Positions 10,940 to 22,690 of a DNA stretch of 64,000 nucleotides are shown in pieces. Source of the DNA: Megamerina dolium (taxonomy: Eukaryota; Arthropoda; Insecta; Diptera; Megamerinidae); the NCBI GenBank assembly GCA_963854835.1, contig OY978525.1:94206136-94270135 (forward strand), in the 5' to 3' direction. A program made the translations under genes and the position numbers. The first letter of the stretch is position 1. Each line of letters begins with the position of its first letter. The notes below the pieces were generated by a model, which was not told where the DNA came from, did not search any database, and saw only the letters and a program-made list of their open reading frames with translations.

Positions 10940-11272
10940 ATGTGGTACTTATAAGTCTCGAAGGGCTCTTTGGACGAGCTTATCTTCCACTACCGTTGTG
11001 CGTGTTAAATTTTGGACAGTATTAGAAGGGATCTACTTATTTTAGCCGGTTCCGAACGGCAGAACTCTTCCGACATCACTTTTTCTTAGCTTTGTCACAG
11101 AGTTTTTTTAGAAAGTTTTCCATGGAAAATTGTTACTTCCGGAAGAATTTAAAATTGCTGACTGTCAGGTGAGTACCGTTCGAAAGAAAAATCTTTTCAA
11201 TATTAAAGTTGTTATGCTTCAGCCGGGATTGAACCCACGACTTACAGATCAGGAGCTTAACACCCCACTCAC
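10940..11272 (-). repeat. tRNA-derived SINE (copy A), inserted in the LOA LINE
   Basis: Tail at the low end (TGTGGTACTTATAAG, CGAAGGGCTCTTTGG), head side at the high end (CAGCCGGGATTGAACCCACG, the inverted B-box). Shares with copies B, C, D and E the body blocks AGCCGGTTCCGAACGGCAGA, TTTGTCACAGAGTT and CCATGGAAAATTGTTAC. The outermost A-box end is degraded. LOA pol sequence resumes on both sides, so the SINE is younger than that LINE. Confidence 0.85.
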
Positions 11273-11935
11273 ATTACTTGGGTCAATTAATGCGTTCAAG
11301 CTATACAAATCGTCAGACAGGAGAAGATAAATCCAGCACAGCTATAACAGGTAGCCAAGTTGATATTTCCATTACTGAAGCAAATAATCACTGCTTTTTT
11401 GTAAACTTCAGTTACATTCCTCAGCATGGAGGCAAGTTAGAGTTGTCTTCTTACCTAAAGCCCAAGCTCAAGCCCATAAGACTTTAGGCCACTTAGTATA
11501 TCGTCGTTCTTACTCAAAAGACTAGATATGTTACTAGGCGTTCATTTAAGACATACCATAAGCAATGGTACGTTGTCTGCTTCTCAGCCTGTTAACATAA
11601 AGAGAAAGTTTGTTGAAATAGCGCTGCATGCGTTAGTATTAAATGTAGAAAAATATCTCTATAACAAAAACTTTGCACAGGCGGCCTTTACGAATATTGA
11701 GAGAGCCTTAAGCTGTGATCATCCCAAGGTAATCACGGATGCTCTTGCATGTCCTGAGGCGGAGGAAACACTTAGCAAATGTTAAAAACGGCTGTTGAAA
11801 GATATACATCCGAGCTTGGTGGATTCACTGACACAAGTTCGGTAAGAAGATGATCTCCACAAGGAGGGTACTCCCCTCTATTCTATTTCACGTTCTAGTT
11901 AATGAACTACTAAGAGGAAAAGAGAGAAAGTGTTG

Positions 11936-11975
11936 TCTTATTACTTACTTACTTATGTGGCCAAGATAATCGAAA
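11936..11975 (-). repeat. possible LINE 3' tail fragment with (TTAC) repeat
   Basis: TTACTTACTTACTTATGTGG then CCAAGATAATCGAA resembles the 3' end of the LINE relic near 36018-36055 (TTACTTACTTATGTGGTCAT then AACAACCGAA). It sits within the LOA relic. The length is short, so this is tentative. Confidence 0.35.
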
Positions 11976-13060
11976 TCAAAGTCCTAAGGGACATAATTAA
12001 AATACGTCTCAACATTTTATCAAGATAGGCAATGGATAGGGACTTAATATTGTTCTCCATTAGTTTTGAAAGGACAAGCTCGATATCTAAGAGTGATCCT
12101 GGAGAGTAATTTAAACTTTATGAAAATTAGTAGGGCTGAGAAAACTGGCACTGCACTATATGCCTGTGAAAGAGGAATGGGAAAAATGTACAGGATGCAA
12201 CCAAAATTGTTTGCTGGATGTTCAAGGCGGATATGAGGTCAATCCTTTTGTATAGGGTATTAACCTGGCGGACCGTACTTACCAAATCATTCCAAATCAA
12301 ACTTCTTTAAGAAGTTTGCATTTTAATTACAGGAGCACCTAGAACAATTGCAACTTTGGAACTAAAATTACTTTTACATTTTACTCTGCCTGACTTACTT
12401 GGTGAGCAGATGACGGCCAACTCCACATAACGACTCATCGATTTGCTCGAATGGGCATCAAAGTCCGCGAGTATATTGAATAATTTTAAAATTGCAACAT
12501 CTCTTGATTATTTCAAGTCTATATATGCTTTTGAACGGGAATTCACGATTTCTATCTCTGACAGCTACGCCTGGGAAGCACAAGGCTTTACGTTTGATTA
12601 CGTATTCAGAAGGTGGAGGCAAGAACCTCAACTTTAATATTTCATTCCGTATGTATGCTATTCGTACTGCATTCACTTGGATCAAAGAGATCATTGTCTC
12701 TCACAGTTACATTTTCATCCTGAGTAACAGCCAAGCTGCCGTTAAGGCCCTGGACTCTGGCTGACTCAGCAATTTTTGCCTGCTGCAGATTCATCAACGA
12801 GACGGCAACTAAATACAACGGTAGACAAAGCAACTGTAGAGCCGATGAGCTAACAAGATTGTGTACAAAAGAAGCTCTTACCGATGAAAACGCTCATTCA
12901 AGGATCACCATGGGTGATCTTAATAGAGCACACATTTCGTCGCTATGGTCTCAATTTGGCATATCTATTACCTCTCATTGTAAAGGGCTGCCTAACCCAT
13001 GTTATTTGAAATGCTTAAAATTATATCCTATAATTCGTTTACTACGCAAAAGACGGTTGT

Positions 13061-14886
13061 GCTAAGTTCAATTTGTATGCACCGTTACGTTAGCAAGGTA
13101 GAAATTGGTTGGCCCAGACTCTCCATTTGTTGCTCTTCATTTCGCGTTGCACAATAGCAACTCAAAAGATGAATATACGAGTGCAATAGATATTCATCAT
13201 TCGAGTAACTCTGAAGTTACTGTGCTTTTGATTATTCGCCATTGTGGTAAGAGTTACAGAAAGAGAATAAGAGAGTACACGCTGTGTTTATCATTATCAG
13301 TCATGATGCTAGTAGAATTGAGTACTCTAAATCAAAATATCTACCAAACCGTTATACGATTGAACTAATTGCAAGTTAATGTATTCCGAGGTCAAACTCA
13401 CTGCTCTGCTGCAACTGTCATCATAATTATAGAGTCAAACCAAAACACGCTCATCTCCATACATATGTATATCCATCCGTCTATCCGTCCATCCCTTTTT
13501 ATCCATTGAAACAGCCATCCATATGCATATGCATACAATCGAGTATCCAGCGATCCAACCATCTATCAATCTATATTGTCCATCCAACAATGTTCATTTA
13601 AATAGCAACGTGCATAAAGTGTAGTTGTTTTTGTTGTTGTTGCTTTCGTTGTTGTAGGAGTGCATCATATTCATTCTACGACCAGCAGCACATAGATATA
13701 CAGGGCAATCCAATTGAAGGTGCAACCGTGCCATTTGATAATTGTCGGATATAAATGAAAACGTTAGCGTCAACTGTTATAGGCCTATATTTCTATATTC
13801 CGCCTACAAGTCATGTAAATTATGTTAAAGGAAATGAACAATGTCTGCAGGCGGTCATTTTGAAACTACAAAGTGTGTGACCCTGTTAATACATATAACA
13901 GCAATAGAGCACTCAATGTGTGTGTGTGTGTGAATAAGTGATTGCTGATGAATCAGAGAATTCGTATACGCAATCGATGCCCACAATTTCATTCGTTCGT
14001 TCACAATTGAAATGAAATGCAATATGCAAATATGGTGTGGCAGCATTATGAATGGTGGGGGTGAGCTGGTGATATGATGCGCTCAACAAAAGCGTCATGA
14101 ATTTAAATTTCAAATAAAACGCTTGAATGCATTGAATAACCGACCGATTGACTCAACTGCTGTACTGAACCAATGACGGAATGCCGAATGCAGTATGGGT
14201 ATGGGTCATTTGGGTTAGTGGGTGGTGTTTCGTTTGCGTGGTGAAGTGTGTGTATGTGTGTGTGTGGAGAGAGCCTATGGCAATAATGGTGGTCAATAAA
14301 ATAATGTGTTGATACTGATTTAGTTGTTTATACGTAAGTATTATATATGTATGCATAGATATGTACGTATGTTTGTGTGTGAGTGTATGACGATTGATAG
14401 CTGACTGACTGGAAATGGTTGAGTAAGTCACTATGATGCCATTTATCGTTTATATAATACGTAAGTGCATATATACTAGTGTAAACCCCCATAAATGGGT
14501 AGCCATTGGTTAGCTGATAAAATGCTTGTAAATTGCTTTGTCAAATTGTGTGCGTGTGTTTGTGTGTGTGTGTTGGTATGATTTAAATTTCGATATGATC
14601 GTTCGAGTATGCAATTGAATTCATGTACATTTTTATTGACGTACTTGGCTTGTGTAATGCTTCTACCATCTATTTCACAGTAACATTTTGAACTTCATTC
14701 CATTGACCTCTTTTATGGATCCATGTGTATTTGTGTGTGTGTGCGTATGAATATAGGCATTCTTTATTTTGAAGTTTTACATATGAGATATGCAGTAAGA
14801 ATATCAAATTGAAATTTTTGAAGAATATATTGCATTATAGCATATATACATTTACGAGCATCTTACTTTATGCATGTGCATATGTA
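13061..14886. other. microsatellite-rich stretch, no gene seen
   Basis: Contains an imperfect ATCC/CATC tract (about 13471-13590), TTG runs near 13627-13655, and GT-rich tracts near 13916-13932, 14246-14266 and 14548-14572. Open frames on the minus strand here (His/Thr-rich) are translations of these GT runs. Confidence 0.6.
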
Positions 14887-15997
14887 TGAGGTCAGTCCAT
14901 AAGTTCGTGCGTTATTTTTTCAATAGTTTCGCAGTAGGCGCTTTTTGCGTACAAAAAATGATTCGTAGGAGATAGAGGATTTGATTTTCTCTGATATATT
15001 GTGCATTCAGCAAGTGATTTTAATCGCGGATAGAAGTACGCGTTGTTAAAAAATAAAATAGAATCTTCGAACGAGTATAAGAGCAACAACTCCTGCTGCA
15101 GAAATAAACGCAACTCATGGGGAGAATACCTTGAGTGTAAGGACTGCGCAAAAGTGGTTTTCCAAATTCGGAAGTGGTGATTGTGACGTTGAGGATACCC
15201 CGCGCTCTGGTTTTCCTGAGTCGATATGATGGCTGGCAGGTTAAATTCATCACATGGAACAGTTTACGGGCATCTGCTTCAATTGAGCAAGGTTCCAAAG
15301 CAGAGAAAATGGGTTCCGCATAAACTTTCCGTCGCAACCTTCAGCAGAGAGTGAATGTGTGTCCTCAGCTTGAAAATGAGTATTTTTTTAACGATATTGT
15401 TACTGGGGACGAAAAATGGGTTCTTTACAATAATACTGTTCACAAACGCCAGTGGTTAGATAAAGATATAGATAAAGATAAGAACCAGCCCCCAGAGATG
15501 GACTCCTGTTGGTGGGATATAGCTGGTATCATTTATTTTGATCTACTGGAACCAAACCAGACGATCACAGCTGATTATTATTGCCAACAACTATCCAAAC
15601 TGAATGAAGCACTTGAAAAAAATCGACCATCTTTGGTCAATAGACACAAAGTTTTGTTTCACCACAAAATCAAAGACAGACCTTAGGCAAGCTGACTGCA
15701 TCCACCATACTCTCCGGAGATTGCACCTTGCGATTATCACCTTTTCCGTGGACTTCAGTCCCATTTAAGTAATAAGAACTACACCTCAAAAGAAGCTATA
15801 AAAAGGGAATCGACTCGTATTTTGGCTCCAAGGACAAGCTATTTTTTGAGAAGGGAATTAAACATTTGCCTAAACGTTGGGAAGCCATTGTAAATAATGC
15901 AGGAAAATATATTATTGATTAATAAATACTGAAAACTTTTTGTTTATGTATTTTAAAACCACCTAAGAAAAACGCACGAACTTATGGACTGAACTGA
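14887..15997 (+). mobile_element. mariner element with both terminal repeats, inactive
   Basis: 1,111 bp, flanked by TA on both sides (14885-14886 and 15998-15999). The ends match as inverted repeats: CAGTCCATAAGTTCGTGCGT (from 14893) on the left and its complement up to 15991 on the right. Transposase pieces are in shifted frames: LSVRTAQKWFSKFGSGDCDV (about 15135-15195), PRSG, KWVPH (about 15308), then an open part 15351-15686 with VTGDEKWVLYNN (first catalytic Asp kept), WWDIAGIIYFDLLEPNQTIT and VNRHKVLFHHKI. The second Asp motif is destroyed (expected HDNARPH) and a stop follows. The C-terminal part is still readable as IAPCDYHLF (third Asp kept) and IKHLPKRW, ending in GKYIID and TAA at 15920. 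It looks like the irritans-type branch of mariner. The element is about 150-200 bp shorter than usual, implying internal deletions. Confidence 0.92.
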
Positions 15998-18738
15998 TAT
16001 GTGCATATTTATGTGATAAATACTTAAAAGTCCTGTGATGGTATCATAGCTCAATTGGTTAGTGAGTTTATTTTCTGTGCTAATGTTTTAGGTCATGCGT
16101 TCGAATCCCAGCCCAAACTGTTAGACAATTTAAGGGCCACTTGAGATGTAAGAACTATACAACAGATTTTTATATGTTCGAAAACATGTTTTTGTATGTC
16201 CCAATAATTCGAATACCTTTATTCAGGAATTTCTAAGAATGATATAAAAGAAGATTGCGCCTATCAGAGACGATTTTTCTAGTAGTGCCATCATAATAGT
16301 TCATTTTCGAGAGAAAATGACAAAATGGCCAACAAATGGAAAAGAAAAAAGTAAACAATGAATAATGCAACCCTTGGAACTACTGTGACGTCATAATCTG
16401 TCAAATCCCCTGCGAACCGATTAGCGGTAATGTTCCCTGATCTCTATAGCGAGACTCTTGTCAATAGTTTATGCACTTTTTCGTACCTGCCATCCCCAAT
16501 TGTAGGTGCGACGAATGCAATCAATTAAATTCAAAATCCTTGATTTCCTTAGTGTGGGTTATAATTATAGAAAAATAAAGTTTATGTAAAGCACTAAGAG
16601 AACAGACTTTATTGAAATAATAAATAGTTAGTAGGCTCATCATACAATCATATCTCTCTGTTTCGTGTTGTTTACGTGATATTAGATTAACAGACAAAAA
16701 TATTTCTATGTGTGATGAGCAAGCCATAGAAATAATCGTTTGAAACTAGTCATTATGTAAATTAGATTTTATACATTTGATATAATTTAAATGAATTTTG
16801 GTAAATTCTTAAAATTTTTAAAATATTTTATGCTTATTAAAATTGCCAAGCACATTTTTAGCATATTAAATGAAGACAAAATATAACTAGCAGTATCATG
16901 AATGATATAAATATACATAAATTTATCAAGCAACTATTCATAGCATAATTTTATTGCTTCCTTCTAAAACAATCATTATAAGTAAGAGCTCTATAGCAAG
17001 CAACTATCTTCATATGTACTTACTCCACTCCATCCACTGCTCTATATAGCAGTAAAATTCAATTGAATTGAATTGCAATGGCGTTTGCCACACTAAATAT
17101 AATATCTGCATCTGTTATGTGGTAGAATATTTTACAATGCGCATAATTAAACTCATTACCGGTTGCATTCAGAATTTTCCTCATCATTTATTTATGTGTG
17201 TGTGTGTGTATATACATGCAATATATTCAGGATATCCGTATACATGTTCACATAGAAACGTTTCTCAACCGAAACTAAAATAAATTTATATTTATACTCA
17301 CAATTTAGAAATATATGTACATACCTATATTTAAATATCAATCTATCCATCTATTTGCCCACATTCAATTCATTTTATTCAATTACAATTACTTGGTTAC
17401 CTTCATACATATGTATGCAGTACATACTTCCGGAAAAATACTATCAGCTATCAGTATTTGTAATACCTTTAGTTGCATAATTGCATACCATTGAAATTTT
17501 ATTATTATCGAAATTTCTCTCACATCTTCTCTCTCATCATTCTTTGTCTTAATAGTATGAATGAATTTCTATTCATTTAATTACTTTACTTTAACATACG
17601 AGTACAGTATAGAACAATGAAATTGCAATAAATATTTGTCATTTCGATAATCTTTTATTGGTTCTATGTTCATTGGTATGGAGGTCAATATAAATTTGAA
17701 CTTTACAATTAAATTAAAGTATTCTTAAATCTACTTTTACCAATATTTGAACAGCAACAAGCCTCCAGCAAGGTTACCAAGAAATTTAGTATCTTTATAA
17801 TAATTTTTGTAGTTGTTTTTTCTACGCTTCAACAATTAAGCGCTCATTTTTTTGGCATCAGAAGGTCGTAGTCATACCTTTTAATTTAGCAAGAACTTAA
17901 ATACTTATATACAACTTAGGTTGTTCTCTTGCTTAGTATTCGTAGATGTAGAATGTGTTTTCTTTTTACTACCTTTGCTTCAATTTCTACAGATAATCTT
18001 TTATTTTTCGTGTACCTCTTAAATTTTGTTTTTGGTTGGCTTGGAAGTTGTATTTATCACAATACTCATGGCACTCGGATTGTTTATTTAATTATATATT
18101 TACTTCCAGAATACATACTAATTCTTTAGCTTCGATCGTCTTAGCTCGAGCTTCTTTCTATTCAAGTTATTAGTTTGTTCCAAATGACTGAACTTTTACT
18201 ACATCTGTATTTTTGAGTTTTGCAAGAAACATTTTCGGAAAATTGTCCATAGAAATATTTTGTCATTAGAAGAATTGCTAATTATTGTTTCTTCAAGTCC
18301 AAGTGGATAAAATTAGAAATTACAAATTATCACCGTCCATTGAAACCCATCAACTTTTTTAAAACTAGTTATTATTTTGATTATGGTAAGACTTATTTCA
18401 ACTCGTTTTTGACAGAAAATTAGTTTTATAATTTAGGCGATTGGATATGATTTGACTTCGCTAGATTATTATTTGTAGGGTATGCTAACAATACAACAAC
18501 TATTGACGTTAATATTCATTGAGAAAATATGGCTCAATACAATAGAAAATATGTTCAGAAATTGGACCGGTCAAATGGGGTACAATTTGAATGTAATAAT
18601 GCTCCATAGCATAACTCCAAAATAAATAAAAATTTGATGATAAAAAAATTGTATGGAAATTTAGTATATTTTTTCATTCATCATGGTAAATTAGCATAAT
18701 TATACCAATATCTAGGTCAGTAAATATTTTCCATGTTA
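15998..18738. other. no gene seen; one tRNA-like segment
   Basis: AT-rich, with a tRNA-like segment at 16036-16120 (own entry), a TGACGTCA palindrome at 16386-16393, and a short GT run near 17194-17208. No recognisable coding frame. Confidence 0.55.
16036..16120 (+). repeat. tRNA-like segment, possible second SINE head
   Basis: ATAGCTCAATTGGTTAGTGA fits a pol III A-box and GCGTTCGAATCCCAG fits a B-box, about 40 bases apart. The 5' and 3' ends do not pair as an acceptor stem, so it is not a functional tRNA gene. The sequence after it (GACAATTTAAGGGCCACTTG) does not match the main SINE body, so it may be another SINE family or a lone tRNA relic. Confidence 0.5.
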
Positions 18739-18822
18739 AATTTGTTATGCTTCAGCCGGGGATTGAACCCATGGCCTACAGATCATAAGCCAACGCACTA
18801 ACTACTGAGCTACGGCACCCAT
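18739..18822 (-). repeat. tRNA-derived SINE head fragment (copy F)
   Basis: Complement of the SINE head. It contains the inverted B-box (GGGGATTGAACCCATGG) and ends in ACTGAGCTACGGCACCCA, the inverted A-box end. The body and tail are missing. Confidence 0.85.
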
Positions 18823-19241
18823 AAGAAACAATCCACTACTTAAATTCTAAATTCTTTGGATTGGGTTCGATTTCAAGAATATTAATATTACCTTGAACAA
18901 CGAATTTTCTAAATAAAGGCATATTTGCGCTGATAATGAAAACTATGTATCTATTAGCAAAAAAAAAAAAATCAATATTTTAGAAAAAAGTGTTTATGTT
19001 CTAGAATGCTAGAAATAGATTTTATCAAAAATATTTTTGTTTAATAAATTTTTTAATGTTAGAAAGAAGGTACTTCTATTTTTTACATTACGTAGAGCAT
19101 GAAAATTTAAAATTTGGACATGTAGAAATTAAAAAAATAGATTAGAAAAGCTTTTTCCAATTTTAGAATGAAATTCTTATTTTTTTGTAATATTTTCAGA
19201 AAAACGATCCCATATTTTTGAGCATATCACTTATCCATAGT
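18823..19241. other. no feature seen
   Basis: AT-rich spacer between two SINE copies with A/T homopolymers; nothing recognisable. Confidence 0.5.
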
Positions 19242-19560
19242 CTTCTGATCTGTAGATCGTGGGTAGGAGCAATCCCCTGCTGAAGTATAAATTTAATATC
19301 GAAAAGGTATTTCCTTCGAACGGTACCCACATATCGGTAAGCAATTGGCAATTCTTTCTGCAGTAACAATTTTGTATGGAAAAGCTTTTAAAAGAACTTT
19401 GTTACAAAGCTCACAAAAAGTGATGTGACAAGGGTTCTTCTGTTCGGAATCGGCTAAATTAAGTAGGTTCCTTCTAATACTGTCCAAAATTTAACACGCA
19501 TAACAGCACTGAAAAAGATTCACGGCCAAAGAGCCCTTCGGGGCTTATAATGCGCCATAT
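19242..19560 (+). repeat. tRNA-derived SINE (copy B), 5'-truncated head
   Basis: Starts within the tRNA-like head (TTCTGATCTGTAGATCGTGG), has the middle blocks CTTCGAACGGTACCCAC, GCAGTAACAATTTTG, AAAAAGTGATGTGACAAG and GTTCGGAATCGGCTAAATTA, and the tail GGCCAAAGAGCCCTTCGGGG then CTTATAA. It is one of the most complete bodies and shows the family orientation: head left, tail right. Confidence 0.85.
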
Positions 19561-20451
19561 TTATTATTATTTTTGATCTATTATCCATAGATACTAAATA
19601 TGTAAGAAAAATTAATTAAATAAAGATCATAATAAATGCACATTTATTAATTTAATGTGGTTCAATTGAATTTTGTAAATATTCAATATGTTTTATGAGT
19701 GACGCTCAAGCGACAATTGTTAACAATAGTACAATGATGAACAAGAACTAGAACATAATGATGATGATGCGCATATAGATCTTATTGTCTTTGTTGGTTA
19801 ATTTACTTGTTCATTTGGATGCTCTGATCGTAGCTGGGGCTGTTGATTGGCACGGAAGCATAATGCAATCATGTGCATACATACGAGTATAACATAGCTG
19901 CTTCATAGATAACTACATATGTAGCAGCAGTAGATAACTATGCCAAATGACAGTAATAACAAGAGAACAAGTACCCAGCGATGACATTAATTGCATTTCA
20001 TATATGCTGTATAAACTACGTGACAATATATTCGTACCGATGACTATGGAAATTGCGCGTAACAATAAGTAGCAGGCAGCAAAAAAAATCATGTGGCCAA
20101 ACAACAATCAACATCAGTAGTAATAATAGGTCACTATGCCAAAAAATGAAGGTATGTAAGGCAATGACCAAAAATTAAAAAGACATATAATAATAGTAAT
20201 AATAATAATAATAACAGCAACAACATGTAGTACTAACACAAGCAAGGCTGTTTGCTATGTGTTTTATGTCGTGGCTTATGATGGTAGTAGTTGTTTGGTG
20301 TTGATTGCTGGGTTTACTTATTCATATATATATATGGTAGTTGGTGCTATATTGTGTTTGGTATTGTCGCGACAACAATTATTATGTTTGATGAAGGCAC
20401 AGTGTCATCGAATATGTTATTAAATAAAGCCGGTAGTATTGTTATAATGGT

Positions 20452-20454
<3 letters not shown>
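19561..20454. other. no gene seen
   Basis: AT-rich, with AAT/TAA triplet runs near 20185-20215 and a poorly conserved TATATA tract near 20324-20334. Confidence 0.5.

Positions 20455-20485
<31 letters not shown>
20455..20485. repeat. (GT)15 microsatellite
   Basis: Uninterrupted GT dinucleotide run of about 31 bases, the longest pure dinucleotide tract in the window. Confidence 0.95.
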
Positions 20486-20486
<1 letters not shown>

Positions 20487-21136
20487 TCATAAAATTAATT
20501 ACCTATATTAGTGTGTATATAGTATTATACGTAGCTCTATTTATTTACATATACACACACGGCCATGCATAAACGTTTACGTATCTACCATCGACGCACT
20601 GCGGCATTAAACAAATACGATATATGATGGTGTTTATTTGATAAATTCTGTGGTCACATGTACTACATATTTACTACTACTATATATACGAGCATATATG
20701 ACCTTTCAAGCCTGTTTGCTTTGTTGAAAATATTATTTGCAGCATTTATCGCAATATATAGAGTGTTTCATAAAAAGTCCATTTATTGTTCAGCTCAATA
20801 TAATCGCAGTACGGAATAGTGCACACTTTAGCAATTGTGAAACTAACTGCAATTGAAGTCTAAGGTGTTATTGTAGGTCTGAAATAATGAAAAATCTTGT
20901 GTCGATATAAAATAGCAGGCGACTACCAAATCCATCATCACAGAATATGGTTGGATGTATCTTTGAACATTAGTAATGACATCGGAGAGAAGTTTGGATG
21001 GTCTCCCATTCGCTACATTTTTTACATATCAAAGAAGTGTAATAGTTAAAATTTTAAAGGTGGAGTGTATGCTTTCAATAGTTTTTTGGCAGCGAGTGCT
21101 TTCAATCGTATACCATAAATTTTTTAATCACTTTAT
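20486..21136. other. no gene seen
   Basis: AT-rich. GAGTGTTTCATAAAAAGTCC at 20761 looks like a mariner-type terminal repeat, but no partner repeat or transposase follows within 1 kb on that strand. Confidence 0.45.
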
Positions 21137-21489
21137 ATATGTGGCACTTAAAGCCCCAAAGGGCTCATTGGCCGAGCTTCTCTTCCATTACTGTTGTGCG
21201 TCTTAAATTTTTTGACAATATTAGAAGGGACCTACTTATTTTAGCCGGTTCCGAACGGCAGAACACTTGTGACATTACTTTTTTCTGAGCTTTGTCACAG
21301 AGTTCTTTTAGAAGCTTTTTCATGGCACAGTTGTTACTGTCGGAAGAATTGCCAATTGCTTGCCGACAGGTGGGTACCGTTCGAAAGAAAAATCTCATCG
21401 ATAGTAGATTTGTTATGCATCAGCCGGGGATTGAACCACGACCTACAGATTAGAAGGCGAACACACTAACCACTGAGCTACGGCACACA
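21137..21489 (-). repeat. tRNA-derived SINE (copy C), near full length
   Basis: The most complete copy (about 353 bp). On the minus strand it begins GTGTGCCGTAGCTCAGTGGT (A-box region), continues to the B-box in CGTGGTTCAATCCCCGGC, then the body (CTTTCGAACGGTACCCAC, GGCAATTCTTCCGACAGTAA, CTCTGTGACAAAGCTCAG, GTTCCGAACGG read on the plus strand inverted) and ends AGCCCTTTGGGGCTTTAAGT. The head resembles a tRNA; I cannot name the parental isoacceptor. Confidence 0.9.
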
Positions 21490-22029
21490 CTTAATCACTT
21501 ACTAACTAATATATTTAACTGATTCTAAACTGACCCTTAACGTATTCTAAAAAAAAAAATTATAAATCGTTCTTTGCGTTCTCTGATAGTCTATTGATGC
21601 ACTGAAGTGCGTAATGACAGCTGGTATTTCATGACAAATGAGGGACTAATAAATGTTCGGTAAGCTGCGTGGATAAAAACACCCAAATATTTTTAAAATT
21701 TGTTATTTTTAATCTTCAGTATTTTGTATCTTTTCTACATAATCACTATTAATTTTAATAATTTTTTTTTCTGTAGATCAAATCAATCCTTAAAATCACA
21801 TTTTCATATCTTGTTATCGTATCTCTGCATTGCTACCAAAGATTTTTCCCTTCAAATTTTTCTTAATGTTTGGAAATAATCAGAAATCACCAGAAAACGC
21901 ATTTCAGCAGTGTGAGTGCATTTCCTCTTTGTTTCTGTTCTAACAAATATTCGAACACTTTTGGTAAGCAGTCTTCAGTATACTATTTCGCAGTTACTGT
22001 CCGACAAGTATTTATAGCAATAACAGCTA
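21490..22029. other. no gene seen; may include the 3' part of the next mariner
   Basis: AT-rich. The distal part of the minus-strand mariner at 22030-22690 could extend here, but I cannot read any C-terminal transposase motif. Confidence 0.4.
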
Positions 22030-22690
22030 CATTCTTGCTCAAGTGAAGTAAACCGCAATCATCACTCTCATTGCTGAATTTTGTTGCCTTGCTTTAACAG
22101 GTGGATTTGCCCCTTTTGATCTCCATACCATTGACTGCTGTTTAGTATCCGGATCGTATTTTTAAAACCAAGCTTCGTCGCCTATTGCGATCATACTGGA
22201 GTTGCTGGACTTTCTGTTTTCGAATTTTCTTAGAAAATTTGAGCAAAACGAACTCGAGCTTCTTTCTGACTATCATTCAACACACGTGGGACCACTTGGG
22301 AGCTCTTCGTGTATTGTAAATTATTCCGGAATATTTACGATACAGCCATAGCATTCAAGTACAATTCAATGGTTTTTATTTCTTGTGTCATTCGTGGATC
22401 TTCCCCTAGTTTTTCCTTAACCAGAGCCAGATTCATCTCGTCGGTCGAAGATTTTGGCCTTCTTTTGCGAGGTTCGCCCTCCACGAAAAAATGTCCAGTC
22501 TGGAATCGTTGATGCCACTTACAAATGGTCTTAAGAGAAGATGCGTGCTGTTTGGAATTCACTAAAAATTTCTATGGACATTAGTTGACGTCGAAATCCG
22601 TAAAAGAATTGGATGTCGAATTTCTTCTGACGTTGGTGGTGGAATTTCCACCAACTTTTCGTCAGGAATTTTACGCTTTCTCATTTTCAT
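22030..22690 (-). pseudogene. mariner-like transposase pseudogene
   Basis: Decayed transposase with an N-terminal HTH part and the start of the catalytic part. The segment 22562-22335 reads SLKTICKWHQRFQTGHFFVE, then EPRKRRPKSSTDEM and LVKEKLGEDPRMT, matching the WHkRFkeG, DDpRsGRP and leDrRlT order of the branch found in many animal mariner-like genes. After a stop, VVPRVLNDSQKEARVRFAQI follows, then IGDEAWF (first catalytic Asp kept) and KYDPDTKQQSMVWRSKGANP. A last readable piece is AMRVMIAVYF, equivalent to the block before the second Asp. Several stops and at least one frameshift are present. The C-terminal third and the second and third Asp are not found. This branch differs from the mariners at 3.3, 14.9 and 45.9 kb. 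Confidence 0.8.
22627..22665. repeat. 39-bp stem-loop in the mariner relic
   Basis: CTGACGTTGGTGG (22627-22639) can pair with CCACCAA (22648-22654) and, after a four-base bulge, CGTCAG (22660-22665): 13 pairs in two blocks with a short loop. It may be chance or part of the element's original 5' region. Confidence 0.5.

Larger units (their letters stand above)
10000..13060 (+). pseudogene. LOA/R1-group non-LTR retrotransposon, decayed ORF2
   Basis: Heavily mutated pol frame of a LINE, readable in pieces in all three plus frames. The endonuclease end reads IIGCDANARHRIWG (about 10490-10535) followed by INERGE, the conserved GCDANAHH-type motif of R1/LOA apurinic-like endonucleases. RT pieces follow: RVVFLPKAQAQ (about 11434), EIALHALVLNVEKYLYNKNF with NIERAL (about 11600-11715), and YLRVILESNLNF (about 12088), equivalent to the YLGVILD block. 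A late block SFRMYAIRTAFTWIKE then SNSQAAVKALDSG (about 12640-12763) resembles RNase H. An RNase H domain favours LOA or I over classic R1. Frames are broken throughout. The SINE at 10940-11272 has inserted into it. The YADD box itself is not readable. Exact ends are uncertain. Confidence 0.8.

Noticed and set aside
14153..14431. His/Thr-rich minus-strand frame
   Set aside because: It is a translation of GT-rich microsatellites.
16036..16120. Functional tRNA gene
   Set aside because: A-box and B-box are present but the ends do not pair into an acceptor stem; kept only as a tRNA-like repeat.
20757..20790. GAGTGTTTCATAAAAAGTCC as a mariner end
   Set aside because: No inverted partner and no transposase on the expected side within 1 kb.
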